This document shows positions 6,811 through 15,588 of a stretch of DNA of 18,476 bases, one piece after another. Numbering within the stretch: position 1 is the stretch's first letter; each line of letters begins with the position of its first letter. The DNA lies in assembly GCA_011051425.1 (NCBI GenBank), contig DRLF01000294.1, forward strand, positions 1 through 18,476, read 5' to 3'. The translations under genes were made by a program, and so were the position numbers. The notes beneath the pieces are model-generated. The model saw only the letters and a program-made list of their open reading frames with translations. It had not been told where the DNA came from and did not search any database. The stretch is from Thiolapillus brandeum (GTDB taxonomy: Bacteria > Pseudomonadota > Gammaproteobacteria > Chromatiales > Chromatiaceae).

Positions 6811-8231
6811 GAACCCTGTTTGATACTGTCTACGATGGATGTGGTGGAAACACCGTCGATGTAGGTGAGCACCCGCACTTCCCCGCCGGCAGAACGCACG
6901 CAGCCGGCGCCGGGAATGGCATCAGGATCATTATCTCCACCCTTCACCAGCAGATCGGGCTCAAGGCGGCAGATCAGGCGCTCGGGTGTTTCCTCGGCAA
7001 AGGGCACTACCCAGTCCACGAAACCCAGCGCAGCGAGTACGTGCATGCGGTTCTGCAGGGGATTCACGGGTCTTTCAGGACCTTTCAGCTGGCGCACGGT
7101 TTCATCCACGTTCACGGCCACTATCAGCCTGTCACCCAGTTTGCTCGCCTGTTCCAGGTAGGTGACATGGCCGGCATGCAGCAGATCGAAACAGCCGTTG
7201 GTGAACACGATACGCTCGCCCCGGTCCCTCGCTGCGGCAACCAGCTCCATGAGGTCATCCTCGGTCACAACGCCGTGTTCGGCAATGCGCTGCTCCAGCA
7301 GTCCCTGTTGCAGCTCATGGGCACTGACGCTGGCCGTGCCCAGCTTGCCCACTACGATGCCTGCTGCCAGATTGGCGAGGGCCGTGGCGGCTTCCACCGG
7401 CTGGCCCGCCGCCAGCGCAATCGCCAGGGTGGCAATCACGGTGTCACCGGCGCCGGTAACGTCGAATACTTCCTGCGCGCGTGTGGGCAGGTGATGAATA
7501 TCCTGACTGCGGCCTGCCAGGCTCATGCCATGCTCGCCCCGGGTGATGAGCAGGTGCTCCAGATCACAATCTTCGATCAGACGAAAAGCGGCCGCTTCCA
7601 GCGCAGCATTGCCGGCACAGGCACCGGCAACTGCCTCGAACTCGGACCAGTTGGGCGTGATCAGGCTGGCGCCCCGATAGCGGGTGAAATCCTTCCCCTT
7701 GGGGTCGACCAGCACAGGAAGCCCTGCGTTTCGGGCCAGCTGAATCCAGGCCTGGGGATCGGACAGGGTGCCCTTGCCATAATCGGACAACACCACGACA
7801 TCGGCATCGGGCAGCAGAGCTTCATAGCGGCGCAGCAGTGCCGCCCCGTCGTAGTCCGGAAAGCCGTCTTCGAAATCCAGGCGTATCAGCTGCTGATGAC
7901 GGCTGACGATACGCAGCTTGGTGATGGTGGGATAGGCGGCTTCACGCTGCAGGTGGCATTCCACACCGGCGCTTTCCAGCTGCTCCTGCAGCTGACTGGC
8001 CGCCGCGTCCTCCCCCGTCAGCCCCAGGAGAGATGCCTGCCCGCCCAGGGCGGCGATATTGGCCGCCACGTTGCCCGAGCCTCCCGGCCGTCCTTCCTCA
8101 TCCTGCACATGCACCACGGGCACGGGGGCTTCCGGCGAGATACGCTCGGTAGCACCGTGCCAGTAGCGGTCGAGCATCAGGTCCCCCACGACCAGCACCC
8201 TGGCAGCAGAAAAATCCGGCAGGTCTCTCAT
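6807..8231 (-). CDS. hldE: Bifunctional heptose-7-phosphate kinase / heptose-1-phosphate adenylyltransferase
   Basis: At 474 residues it has the normal HldE length. It carries out two cytoplasmic steps of ADP-L-glycero-D-manno-heptose synthesis for the LPS inner core. The N-terminal PfkB-type kinase domain (1 to ~315) shows VVGDLMLDRYWHG (14-26), GRPGGSGNVAANIAALGG (47-64) and the nucleotide/catalytic motif DVTGAGDT with base D263. The C-terminal nucleotidyltransferase domain (~338-474) shows FTNGCFDLLHAGHVTYL (343-359) with the HxGH signature at 352-355, plus DLLVKGGDN. The gene begins 6 bases after the barrel gene stop and ends in a 4-base overlap with the FAD oxidoreductase start. Both domains look intact. 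Confidence 0.97.
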   Translation of the reverse strand: MRDLPDFSAARVLVVGDLMLDRYWHGATERISPEAPVPVVHVQDEEGRPGGSGNVAANIAALGGQASLLGLTGEDAAASQLQEQLESAGVECHLQREAAYPTITKLRIVSRHQQLIRLDFEDGFPDYDGAALLRRYEALLPDADVVVLSDYGKGTLSDPQAWIQLARNAGLPVLVDPKGKDFTRYRGASLITPNWSEFEAVAGACAGNAALEAAAFRLIEDCDLEHLLITRGEHGMSLAGRSQDIHHLPTRAQEVFDVTGAGDTVIATLAIALAAGQPVEAATALANLAAGIVVGKLGTASVSAHELQQGLLEQRIAEHGVVTEDDLMELVAAARDRGERIVFTNGCFDLLHAGHVTYLEQASKLGDRLIVAVNVDETVRQLKGPERPVNPLQNRMHVLAALGFVDWVVPFAEETPERLICRLEPDLLVKGGDNDPDAIPGAGCVRSAGGEVRVLTYIDGVSTTSIVDSIKQGS

Positions 8232-8237
8232 GACATC

Positions 8238-9089
8238 TCAGAAATGGATACCGGCCTGCAGCACGGCGCCCAGTTCGTTACCCGTGCCACCCAGGCCGAT
8301 CTCCGCACCGGCTTTCAGATCCAGGCTCTTGTAGGTGTAGAGCAGCTCCGGCAAGACACTGAACTGGTTAAGATCGGAGAAATCGCCCAGGTAGGTCACT
8401 TCCACCGCGGGATGCAGTGCGCCCCAGGGAGAAAAAACGACTGCCAGCCTGGCATCCAGCGCCGGGAAAGTATCGTCTCCGTTGGGATGCAGATCATCAG
8501 AGTCGGTGTAATAGCGCAGCCCCAGGTTGGCCAGCAGCTGGCCAAAGGAATGCTGCCTGTCGAACTTCACACCGCCGGAAAACACGATACCCGTGTGATT
8601 CATGGGATCGAATTCATCCACGTTCTTCAGGTCTCTCTTGGTGGTTTCCAGGCGTCCGGGTACACGTCCGCCACTCACATAGTAGGACAGGTTGTAGCCC
8701 GTGTCCTCGGCAAAGCTCAGCTGGTGTTCGAAAGTCAAAACAGCAAAATCATAGACCCCGCCATTGCCTTCGACATCCACCTTCTCCCCCTGCTGCATGG
8801 GCTGATCGTCCTTGACCGTTGCTTCGGCATTGGTCTTGAACGGATAGTTGAAACGCAGACGGAACCTGTCACCAAACGGAATGGAAAACTCGGCCATGGC
8901 CGTCCAGCCTTCCAGATCCTCGACCTCGTCCACTTCCATGCCTTTGAAAGATTGCCAGCCCAGCTTCAGCTCCATCTTGTCGCTGATATCCGCATACTGG
9001 GTTCGCAGGGGCTCGGTCACTGTGCCCGCCAGCGCCTGGCCGGCCAGCAGCGTGGCAAGAATCGCCGCATATCCGAGTGTCTTTTGCAT
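8238..9089 (-). CDS. Predicted outer-membrane beta-barrel protein of unknown function
   Basis: The protein has 283 residues from the chosen start. The first 21 residues form a clear signal peptide ending in GQALA. The mature part consists of alternating hydrophobic/polar stretches with aromatic ends (for example RFRLRFNYPF, YNLSYYVSGG, LLANLGLRYYTD, ALHPAVEVTYLG, SLDLKAGAEIGLG) and ends in a terminal phenylalanine (LQAGIHF), the usual outer-membrane assembly signal. A barrel of about 10-12 strands is likely. An earlier ATG at 9113 exists, but 9089 is preferred because of a good ribosome-binding site and signal peptide. The gene follows the only sizeable gap of the cluster and sits directly before hldE. 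I do not recognise the family; a link to LPS is inferred from position alone. Confidence 0.85.
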   Translation of the reverse strand: MQKTLGYAAILATLLAGQALAGTVTEPLRTQYADISDKMELKLGWQSFKGMEVDEVEDLEGWTAMAEFSIPFGDRFRLRFNYPFKTNAEATVKDDQPMQQGEKVDVEGNGGVYDFAVLTFEHQLSFAEDTGYNLSYYVSGGRVPGRLETTKRDLKNVDEFDPMNHTGIVFSGGVKFDRQHSFGQLLANLGLRYYTDSDDLHPNGDDTFPALDARLAVVFSPWGALHPAVEVTYLGDFSDLNQFSVLPELLYTYKSLDLKAGAEIGLGGTGNELGAVLQAGIHF

Positions 9090-9098
9090 AACTGTATT

Positions 9099-9103
9099 CT
9101 CCT
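9099..9103 (-). promoter_or_regulatory. Shine-Dalgarno sequence that fixes the start of the barrel gene
   Basis: AGGAG on the minus strand lies 9 bases before the ATG at 9089. The surrounding 63-base gap (9090-9152) separates the barrel gene from the kinase-fold gene. It is the only place within the cluster with room for an internal promoter, but I see no convincing -35/-10 pair there. Confidence 0.7.
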
Positions 9104-9152
9104 GTACTAACACCTGACCGGGGTAAGCCAGGCTACATTTGTCTTGGTGATC

Positions 9153-9833
9153 TCAGGGACCCGTCTGTTCCCACGCGTTGTCGTAAGCCATTATCTTTGA
9201 TTTGAGCCGCTGTTTATAGGACGGACTGCCGTCAACGGCATTCAGATACAGTCCAACGAAGCGCTCAAAACCGAATGCCCGCATTTCCAGGCTTTGATCG
9301 TCACTGTTGAACAGGTGACGGAAATTGCGCGCCCGTGATACCGCATTCAGCGGCCAGGGCCAGAAGCGTGCATCCTGGACATCGATGAGCCCCATGCTGC
9401 CATCCGGCCTCAGCAGCACATTGCCGGGATGCACCGAACGAAAATAGATACCCTTGCGGTGCAGTTCCGCCAGAAAACCGGCCAGCGTCACATACAGATC
9501 ATCATCTGCGCCGGCAGCAAACATATCGTGAAAGGACTCGCCTTCCAGGAGATCATAAATCACGCCGTGGCGCCGGATCTCCCCGCAGTAAAACACTTCC
9601 CGTATCTTCGGTGCAGCCACGCCCCGGGCCTGCAGGCGGCGGGCATTGCGGGCAAAACGCAGATTGTAAGGATACAGCCTGCCGGAGGAGAAAAATCCCT
9701 TGAGACGAAACAGCTTCATGATGCGGCCGTCGGGCAGCAGCCATACCTTGACACCAAAACTCTGTGCTTCCAGCACTTTGGCGTCCGCCGTCAGTTGCCG
9801 GTAGCGGGCCAGACTCATGGACCGACTGAACAT
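9153..9833 (-). CDS. Kinase-fold protein, WaaP/InaA/toluene-tolerance type, lacking the usual catalytic Asp
   Basis: This 226-residue protein has a small-kinase layout. It has a beta-3 lysine candidate K40 (GRIMKLFRLKG), a hinge-like segment IYDLLEGESF (92-101), a catalytic-loop region GIYFRSVHPGNVLL (128-141) with conserved N138, and a metal-binding region GLIDVQDARF (148-157) with D151. In active LPS kinases the catalytic loop carries an Asp five residues before the Asn (as in HADLNAHN of Kdo kinase); here that position is S133. I recall a similar YFRSLH pattern in proteins annotated as toluene tolerance in Pseudomonas, so this may be a feature of the family and not damage. The start ATG overlaps the methyltransferase stop by one base (TGATG), indicating coupled translation. 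Phosphorylation of an LPS core sugar is the obvious guess, but activity is uncertain. Confidence 0.8.
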   Translation of the reverse strand: MFSRSMSLARYRQLTADAKVLEAQSFGVKVWLLPDGRIMKLFRLKGFFSSGRLYPYNLRFARNARRLQARGVAAPKIREVFYCGEIRRHGVIYDLLEGESFHDMFAAGADDDLYVTLAGFLAELHRKGIYFRSVHPGNVLLRPDGSMGLIDVQDARFWPWPLNAVSRARNFRHLFNSDDQSLEMRAFGFERFVGLYLNAVDGSPSYKQRLKSKIMAYDNAWEQTGP

Positions 9834-10534
9834 CAGTCACATTCCAGCACATAGGTGCGCCACATGGCATAGCGGGGCAGAAAATCCACTTTTCCGCGAA
9901 TGCTGAAACCCGCTTCTGCAAATTCCGACTCCACCTGCTGACGGCTGTGCAGAAAGCGGTTGTCGAAGCGTTTGCGTTTGGGACGCCTCTTCACGGCCCT
10001 CTGGCGCTTCCAGGCCTTGTAGTTGCCATCCACCCACATGGAAATGCAGACACTGTCCCGGGCCACGCGATGAAATTCCTTCAGGATGCGCAACCTGTCT
10101 TCCGACTCGCCAATATGATGCAGCAGTCTCATACAGAAGATATTCTCGACGGCATTGTCCGGCAGCTGAATATCGAAAGCCGAACTCTGGAATACCCTGA
10201 AACGCTGCACGATTTCCTGCGGTCTTTCCTCTTGCGCAACAACCAGCATGGCTTCGCTGTAGTCCGCCGCCAGCAGTTCCCGGTCCGGATCCCGTGCCAG
10301 CAGCTCCCAGAAACGCCCGGTGCCGCAGGGAAGATCCAGCACCGACCGAGGATTTCCCGCCAGTTTCAGCGCCCTGCCTGCCATCTGCTGTTCCCAGCGA
10401 TTGGAAATACGCCGCCCGAGAGAACCTTTCTGGTGCTTGCGATAGTACTCCCGCGCCCGTTCCAGGGAATATTTGCCGGAGAAATCCAGCTCACCTTCCT
10501 CTACGGCCGGTCGCATGCGTTCATTTTTCTTCAC
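9833..10534 (-). CDS. Class I SAM-dependent methyltransferase
   Basis: The 233-residue protein shows a standard methyltransferase motif I, SVLDLPCGTGRFWELLA (64-80), an acidic motif II residue D91 in LLAADYSEAML, and post-motif segments LPDNAVENIFCMRLLHHIG (124-142) and LKEFHRVARD (151-160). Residues 173-189 are strikingly basic (KAWKRQRAVKRRPKRKR), which would suit contact with a membrane surface or a phosphorylated lipid; that is inference. The start codon is GTG at 10534, with AGGA five bases upstream, and it overlaps the msbA end by 14 bases; an ATG at 10516 is an alternative. The stop overlaps the kinase-fold gene start by one base, suggesting the two products act together. The substrate is unknown; LPS core or a lipid is the contextual guess. 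Confidence 0.88.
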   Translation of the reverse strand: MKKNERMRPAVEEGELDFSGKYSLERAREYYRKHQKGSLGRRISNRWEQQMAGRALKLAGNPRSVLDLPCGTGRFWELLARDPDRELLAADYSEAMLVVAQEERPQEIVQRFRVFQSSAFDIQLPDNAVENIFCMRLLHHIGESEDRLRILKEFHRVARDSVCISMWVDGNYKAWKRQRAVKRRPKRKRFDNRFLHSRQQVESEFAEAGFSIRGKVDFLPRYAMWRTYVLECD

Positions 10535-12314
10535 GTTTTTCCTGCTTTTCGTTCAATACGATCTGGTTGTTGTACAAATGGGCATATTCACCATCACGCT
10601 GTATGAGTTCAGCGTGGGAACCCGACTCCACCACTTTGCCCTGGCGCACTACCAGAATCCGGTCCGCATTCTCGATGGTGGACAGGCGGTGAGCGATGAT
10701 CAGCGTGGTGCGGTTGGCCGTCAGGTTCTGCAGGGCCGCCTGCACATGGCGCTCGGAAACCGTATCCAGCGCGGATGTCGCCTCATCCAAAATCAGGATG
10801 GGCGCGTCCTTGAGCAGGGCGCGGGCAATAGCAATACGCTGACGCTGTCCACCCGAAAGGCGTACACCATCCTCTCCAACTATAGTATCAAAACCCTCCG
10901 GCAACTCCTCGATGAATTCCAGGGCGTGCGCCGCCCGCGCGGCAGCTTCCAGCGCCCCGGCAGTTGGTGGACGGGATGAACCGTAGGCGATGTTGGCGGC
11001 CACGGTATCGTTGAACAGCACCGACTCCTGCCCCACATAAGCCACATGCTCCCTGAGACCGGCCAGTGAAATCTCGCCCAGCGGAATATCATCCAGCAGG
11101 ATCTGTCCTTCGGTGGGTTCGTAAAAGCGGGGAATCAGGGCGGCGATAGTGGTCTTGCCGCTGCCGGAAGGGCCAACCAGCGCAATGCTTTGCCCCGGTT
11201 CCATCTGAAAACTGATGCCGTGCAGCGCATCAGTCTCTGCCTGGGAGTAGCGGAATTTTACATTCTCAAAACGGATGCTGCCATTGATGGTTTCGACGTT
11301 GCGGTCGCCGCTATCATTCTCCGGAGGTTCATCGATCAGCATGAACACCGACTCTGCACCGGCCAAACCGGTCTGCAGTGGCTGGTTGATGGCTGTCAGG
11401 CGCTTGATCGGCGGAAAAAGCAGGCCCAGGGCGGAAAAGAACGAAGTGAACTCACCCACCGTCATGGGCTCGCCGCCGAGCTGACCGGTGCCCAGGTAGA
11501 TAAGCAGCGCAATCATCAGCGCACCGATGAACTCCACGATGGGCGCGCTGGTGGCATCGGCCACCTTGAGCTTGAAGCGGTAACGGCGCACCCAGTTGGC
11601 CAGCTTGCCGAAACGTTTACGCTCGTAGGCCTGCCCCCCATATACCTTGACGATCCTGTTGCCACGGGTGGCTTCCTCCAGCGCATGGGTCATTTCCCCC
11701 ATGGTCTCCTGAAGGTTGCGGCTGGAATGGCGCATGCGACCGGACACATAACGCACGAAATACAGCATCACCGGCAACAGAATGGAAACCACCAGGGTAA
11801 ACTTCCAGTTGGTGTAGAGCATGAAACCCAGCAGTCCGATGACAGACAGCCCGTCCCGCAGCAGTATCACCAGCACCTTGGTGGCGGCGGTGGTCACCTG
11901 GGTGACGTCATAGGTCACCTTGGCGATCAGGTTACCCGTGACATGGGCATCGAAATAGGCAACCGGCAGGGTAAGGATGCGTTCGAACATCTCCCGCCGC
12001 AGGTCGAGAACCACCTTGCCCGCCACCCACTGAAAGGCCACCCGGCTGACGAAGGCCAGAATACCGCGCACGATATAGAGCACCAGCAGGGCGATCGGCA
12101 TCCAGAACATATAGAATTCATCGCGCTGGACGAAGGCCCTGTCCATCAGCGGCTCCATCAGATAGGGGATGGCCGGTTCCGTGGAGGCCAGCAGCACGGT
12201 AAACAGCACTGCCAGCGCAAAGGCGTGCCAATAGGGCCGCACGTGCTGCAGCAGCCGCAGGTACAGCTCTTTGCTCTCCGCGAAGGCGGTCTGATGGGGT
12301 TCTTTTCGGCTCAT
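10521..12314 (-). CDS. msbA: Lipid A export ATP-binding/permease protein MsbA
   Basis: This 597-residue half-transporter (usual MsbA length ~580) flips lipid A-core across the inner membrane as a homodimer. The N-terminal membrane domain covers about residues 1-320, with hydrophobic segments near 30-50, 72-90, 147-190 and 258-275. The nucleotide-binding domain shows Walker A GPSGSGKT (381-388), the ABC signature LSGGQ (486-490), Walker B ILILDE (506-511) and the switch H542 (IIAHRLS). All catalytic motifs are intact. The ATG follows the lpxL stop immediately (TGAATG), so acylation and export genes are translationally linked. Related half-transporters exist, but the lpxL neighbour and LPS context make MsbA the clear choice. 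Confidence 0.95.
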   Translation of the reverse strand: MSRKEPHQTAFAESKELYLRLLQHVRPYWHAFALAVLFTVLLASTEPAIPYLMEPLMDRAFVQRDEFYMFWMPIALLVLYIVRGILAFVSRVAFQWVAGKVVLDLRREMFERILTLPVAYFDAHVTGNLIAKVTYDVTQVTTAATKVLVILLRDGLSVIGLLGFMLYTNWKFTLVVSILLPVMLYFVRYVSGRMRHSSRNLQETMGEMTHALEEATRGNRIVKVYGGQAYERKRFGKLANWVRRYRFKLKVADATSAPIVEFIGALMIALLIYLGTGQLGGEPMTVGEFTSFFSALGLLFPPIKRLTAINQPLQTGLAGAESVFMLIDEPPENDSGDRNVETINGSIRFENVKFRYSQAETDALHGISFQMEPGQSIALVGPSGSGKTTIAALIPRFYEPTEGQILLDDIPLGEISLAGLREHVAYVGQESVLFNDTVAANIAYGSSRPPTAGALEAAARAAHALEFIEELPEGFDTIVGEDGVRLSGGQRQRIAIARALLKDAPILILDEATSALDTVSERHVQAALQNLTANRTTLIIAHRLSTIENADRILVVRQGKVVESGSHAELIQRDGEYAHLYNNQIVLNEKQEKREEK

Positions 12315-13241
12315 TCAGTCAACCGGATAAAGGCGGGGATCGCTACGCTGCGGGCGGGTCCGGAACCGGCGGTGAATCCACATGTATTGTTCGGGTGTTT
12401 CGCGCACCCACCTCTCGACCAGATCATTGACACGCTGTGTATCGGCTACCAGGTCACCACTGGGGAAATCATCCCACGCGGGTTCGAGGAAAATATCGTG
12501 TCCCCGTCCGTCCTCACGCCTGATGGCCCGGAAAGGCACGACTACAGCGCCGCTGAGCTTTGCCAGCCGGGCCGTTGCCGGATTGGTCGAAGCCGGGATG
12601 CCAAAGAAATCAGCAAATACCGACTCTTTCCGGCCCGCGTTCTGATCCACAGCATACCATATGGCCTTACCCTGTTTAAGGGCGCGGATCACAGCGCGGA
12701 CATTGTGCCGGGTGATAATCTGGGGCAGCCACTGCAGGCGCGCCCTGCTGATCATTCTGTCGATGACCGGGTTGTTGCTGGGCCGGTACATGGCGACGAA
12801 AGGCTGCTCATTCACCAGCAGGCGCCCGCCAAATTCCGGGCTGTTGAGGTGAGCTGACAGCAGCAGCACCCCTTTCCCCCTGTCCATTGCCGCCTGAAGA
12901 TTCTCCAGACCATGAATATGCGCCAGCTTTGACATGCGCGAGGTCGGCGCCCACCAGGCAAGCGGCGCTTCGAGCAGGGTCTTTCCCAGGCTGTCGAAAC
13001 TGTCCTTGAGCAACTGCTTGCGCCACCCGGGACTGCGGTCGGGAAAGCACAGATCGATGTTGGTCCGGGCAATAATCTTGCGCTTGGGCATGACGATCGC
13101 GTACAGGCGTCCTACAAACGGCCCCATCCACTGAATCATGCCATAGGGCAGCAGCGCCATCAGGCGTAAAGAAGCCACACCCACCCACGTCAGCCAGAAG
13201 CGCGGGTGATAGAGAGGCAGGCCTTTTAGCTTGTTCGCCAC
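12315..13241 (-). CDS. lpxL: Lipid A late acyltransferase (LpxL/HtrB family)
   Basis: The 308-residue inner-membrane enzyme adds a secondary acyl chain, usually laurate, to Kdo2-lipid IVA using acyl-ACP. The N-terminus LPLYHPRFWLTWVGVA (8-23) aligns with E. coli LpxL and precedes a membrane segment. The catalytic HX4E motif is HLNSPE (131-136). MYRPSNNPVIDRMISRARLQ (151-170) and VDQNAGRKESVFADFFG are further family blocks. LpxM is the main alternative, and the chain added cannot be read from sequence. The start is GTG at 13241; there is no good Shine-Dalgarno sequence. The gene lies in the same frame as rfbD, three codons after its TGA (rfbD stop, CTG, ATT, GTG), so reinitiation by terminating ribosomes is likely. 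It is followed directly by msbA. Confidence 0.93.
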   Translation of the reverse strand: MANKLKGLPLYHPRFWLTWVGVASLRLMALLPYGMIQWMGPFVGRLYAIVMPKRKIIARTNIDLCFPDRSPGWRKQLLKDSFDSLGKTLLEAPLAWWAPTSRMSKLAHIHGLENLQAAMDRGKGVLLLSAHLNSPEFGGRLLVNEQPFVAMYRPSNNPVIDRMISRARLQWLPQIITRHNVRAVIRALKQGKAIWYAVDQNAGRKESVFADFFGIPASTNPATARLAKLSGAVVVPFRAIRREDGRGHDIFLEPAWDDFPSGDLVADTQRVNDLVERWVRETPEQYMWIHRRFRTRPQRSDPRLYPVD

Positions 13242-13247
13242 AATCAG

Positions 13248-14159
13248 TCAGCGCTTGTCGAAAAGGTCTTCCATACACAGGGCCAGCCCCTGCCGCCAAT
13301 GGGGCAGGCGTACACCAAAGGCTTCCCACAGGCTGTCATTGCTCAGCACGGAGTAGGCCGGCCTGGCGGCAGAGGTCGGATACTGTTCAGTGGAAATGGC
13401 ATTGATGACACAGGTTTCATCCGACTGTTCGAGAATGGCCTGGGCGAACTCGTGCCAGCTGGCCTCGCCTGCGGCAGTGAGATGGAATATCTCACCATCA
13501 TGCATGCCGAAGCTGAACCGGCCTTCAGGGGTCCGACACTGGGCCAGCACCTGAGCGGCCGCCTCGGCGAGCAGGCGCGACCAGGTGGGGGCGCCAAACT
13601 GGTCGGCAACCACACCCAGCTGATCCTTCTCGGCAAAAAGCCGCAACATGGTCAGCAGGAAGTTGCTGCCCCTGGCGCCATAGACCCAGGCGGTACGCAA
13701 TATCAGGCTTTGCGCCCGGGAAGCAAGCAGCGCCTGCTCTCCTGCCAGTTTGGATCTGCCGTAAACGCTTTGCGGGTCAGGGGGGTCGTTTTCCTTCCAG
13801 GGCCTGTTCCCGTCACCGGAAAACACATAGTCGGTGGAAAAATGCAGCACGGGAACATCCAGCTCGGCCCCCAGTCTGCCCATCTGCCCCACCGCTTCGG
13901 CATTGACCTGAAAGGCCAGGGACTCTTCCGATTCGGCCTTGTCCACCGCCGTATAGGCAGTCGCATTCACCATCAGCACAGGCCTGATTTCATGAACCAG
14001 TTCATCCAGGGCTTCGGCATCGGTCAGATCGACATGCCTGTCCGCACCATCCACACCGGCGGTAATCACATCTCCCAGGGGGGCCAGCGTGCGGCGCAGC
14101 TCCCAGCCCAGCTGGCCACTGTGGCCGAACAGCAGAATGGGGGGACTACCGGCAGTCAT
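13248..14159 (-). CDS. rfbD: dTDP-4-dehydrorhamnose reductase
   Basis: The 303-residue short-chain dehydrogenase/reductase performs the last step of dTDP-L-rhamnose synthesis, NAD(P)H reduction of dTDP-4-dehydro-L-rhamnose. The cofactor motif is FGHSGQLGWEL (11-21). The segment VNATAYTAVDKAE (64-76) and the active site STDYVFSG (108-115) with Y133xxxK137 (VYGRSK) are diagnostic, with HFSTDYVFSGDGNRPWKEND being typical of RmlD. It overlaps rfbC by 4 bases (ATGA) and ends 6 bases before lpxL. All catalytic residues are present and the length is normal. Confidence 0.96.
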   Translation of the reverse strand: MTAGSPPILLFGHSGQLGWELRRTLAPLGDVITAGVDGADRHVDLTDAEALDELVHEIRPVLMVNATAYTAVDKAESEESLAFQVNAEAVGQMGRLGAELDVPVLHFSTDYVFSGDGNRPWKENDPPDPQSVYGRSKLAGEQALLASRAQSLILRTAWVYGARGSNFLLTMLRLFAEKDQLGVVADQFGAPTWSRLLAEAAAQVLAQCRTPEGRFSFGMHDGEIFHLTAAGEASWHEFAQAILEQSDETCVINAISTEQYPTSAARPAYSVLSNDSLWEAFGVRLPHWRQGLALCMEDLFDKR

Positions 14160-14716
14160 GGCAGGTATTCCGGCAGGCGTTCCGCGGCAATCTCGCGGAG
14201 CATCGGTGCATCAGCGTCCTTGCCGGACAGGCTGGGCTGCCCCACAATGGGCCAGTCGATGCCGATATCCTCGTCGTCCCAACGGATACTCAACTCGTTT
14301 TCCGGATGATAGAAGTCGGTACATTTGTAACTGAATATGGCCTGGTTGCTGGTCACCACGTAGCCGTGGGCGAAACCCGGCGGCACCCACAGCTGACGCC
14401 GCGTATCACCGGAAAGTATTACTCCCACCCACTGTCCGAAATGGGGGGATCCCCGGCGCGCATCCACCGCCACGTCGTACACTTCCCCCAGGATCACCTG
14501 TACCAGCTTTCCCTGGGCATGAGGGTGTTGCAGATGCAGGCCACGCAGGATGCCGTGACTGGACAGGGCCATGTTGTCCTGCACAAAGGGGCCGGGAATG
14601 CCCGCCTCGGCATAGCGCTGCTCCTGCCAGGTCTCCATGAACCAGCCACGCTGATCGCCATGCACATCCGGATCGATGATCAGCACGCCGGGAATGTCGG
14701 TTTCGGTTATTTTCAT
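14156..14716 (-). CDS. rfbC: dTDP-4-dehydrorhamnose 3,5-epimerase
   Basis: The 186-residue cupin-fold enzyme epimerises dTDP-4-dehydro-6-deoxyglucose at C3 and C5. Visible motifs are [12 protein letters not shown] (19-30), [20 protein letters not shown] (46-65) with catalytic H61, and [11 protein letters not shown] (111-121) followed by [14 protein letters not shown] with the catalytic Tyr at about 130. The length fits the family. A Shine-Dalgarno-like AGGAGAGG lies just upstream of the ATG, and the start overlaps the rfbA stop by 4 bases. Confidence 0.97.
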   Translation of the reverse strand: MKITETDIPGVLIIDPDVHGDQRGWFMETWQEQRYAEAGIPGPFVQDNMALSSHGILRGLHLQHPHAQGKLVQVILGEVYDVAVDARRGSPHFGQWVGVILSGDTRRQLWVPPGFAHGYVVTSNQAIFSYKCTDFYHPENELSIRWDDEDIGIDWPIVGQPSLSGKDADAPMLREIAAERLPEYLP

Positions 14717-15588
14717 CGGATCCTCTCCTGTGCGATATCCCGCAGATACCGGCCATAGCCGGTCTTGCCCAGTTCATCGGCCAGTCCCACCAGCTGTTCA
14801 TCATCTATCCAGCCCATGCGCCAGGCCACTTCCTCGGGACAGCAGACCTTCAGACCCTGGCGGGTTTCCAGCGTCTGGATGAACTGGGAAGCATCCAGCA
14901 GGGAATCATGGGTGCCCGTATCCAGCCAGGCCATGCCCCGGCCCAGCACTTCCACATCCAGCTGCCCCTGCGACAGGTAGCGTTTGTTCACGTCTGTGAT
15001 CTCCAGCTCACCCCGGGGCGATGGCCTGATGCTCCTGGCGATATCGACCACCTGGCTGTCATAGAAATACAGCCCGGTAACGGCATAGCGGGATTTGGGC
15101 CGGGGTGGCTTTTCCTCCAGGCTGATGGCATGAAAGTTTTCATCGAACTCCACCACGCCATAACGCTCGGGATCATGCACCGGATAGGCGAACACCGTGG
15201 CGCCTTCCTTCCGGCCCGCGGAGCGGCTCAGCAGGCCGCCAAACTCATGGCCATAGAAGATATTGTCGCCCAGCACCAGTGCACAGTCGTCTCCAGCGAT
15301 GAAATCCGCACCGATGATGAACGCCTGCGCCAGCCCTTCGGGTTTGGGTTGCTCGGCATATGCCAGGGACATGCCCCAGCGGCCGCCATCACCCAGCAGC
15401 TGTTTGAACAGCGGCAGATCATGAGGCGTGGAAATGATCAGCACTTCCCGGATGCCCGCCAGCATCAGCGTACTCAGGGGATAGTAGATCATGGGTTTGT
15501 CATACACAGGCAGCAACTGCTTGGAGATGCTGCGGGTCACCGGGTGCAAACGGGTGCCGGAACCTCCGGCCAGGACGATACCTTTCAT
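14713..15588 (-). CDS. rfbA: Glucose-1-phosphate thymidylyltransferase
   Basis: The 291-residue enzyme makes dTDP-glucose from dTTP and glucose-1-phosphate, the first step of the rhamnose pathway. The nucleotide-binding signature is [20 protein letters not shown] (6-25), followed by [18 protein letters not shown] and the metal-site region [31 protein letters not shown] is typical of the RmlA group. Length and motifs are standard. It overlaps rfbB by 4 bases and rfbC by 4 bases, so the four rhamnose genes are translationally linked. Confidence 0.97.
   Translation of the reverse strand: MKGIVLAGGSGTRLHPVTRSISKQLLPVYDKPMIYYPLSTLMLAGIREVLIISTPHDLPLFKQLLGDGGRWGMSLAYAEQPKPEGLAQAFIIGADFIAGDDCALVLGDNIFYGHEFGGLLSRSAGRKEGATVFAYPVHDPERYGVVEFDENFHAISLEEKPPRPKSRYAVTGLYFYDSQVVDIARSIRPSPRGELEITDVNKRYLSQGQLDVEVLGRGMAWLDTGTHDSLLDASQFIQTLETRQGLKVCCPEEVAWRMGWIDDEQLVGLADELGKTGYGRYLRDIAQERIR

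Noticed and set aside
6669..9110. An 813-codon open frame on the plus strand, antisense to hldE and its neighbours
   Set aside because: It lies opposite well-supported genes with intact family motifs, has no recognisable domain in its translation, and is rich in His/Gln/Gly as expected from the reverse complement of GC-biased codons.
9090..9152. Internal promoter in the gap before the barrel gene
   Set aside because: AAGACA and TAG-type fragments are present but no pair has acceptable sequence and spacing.
11190..12857. A 555-codon plus-strand open frame antisense to msbA and lpxL
   Set aside because: Same explanation: a shadow of strongly biased codons on the opposite strand. Both minus-strand genes are unmistakable.
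13299..14309. A 336-codon plus-strand open frame antisense to rfbD and rfbC
   Set aside because: Opposite two complete rhamnose-pathway enzymes; no domain recognised.
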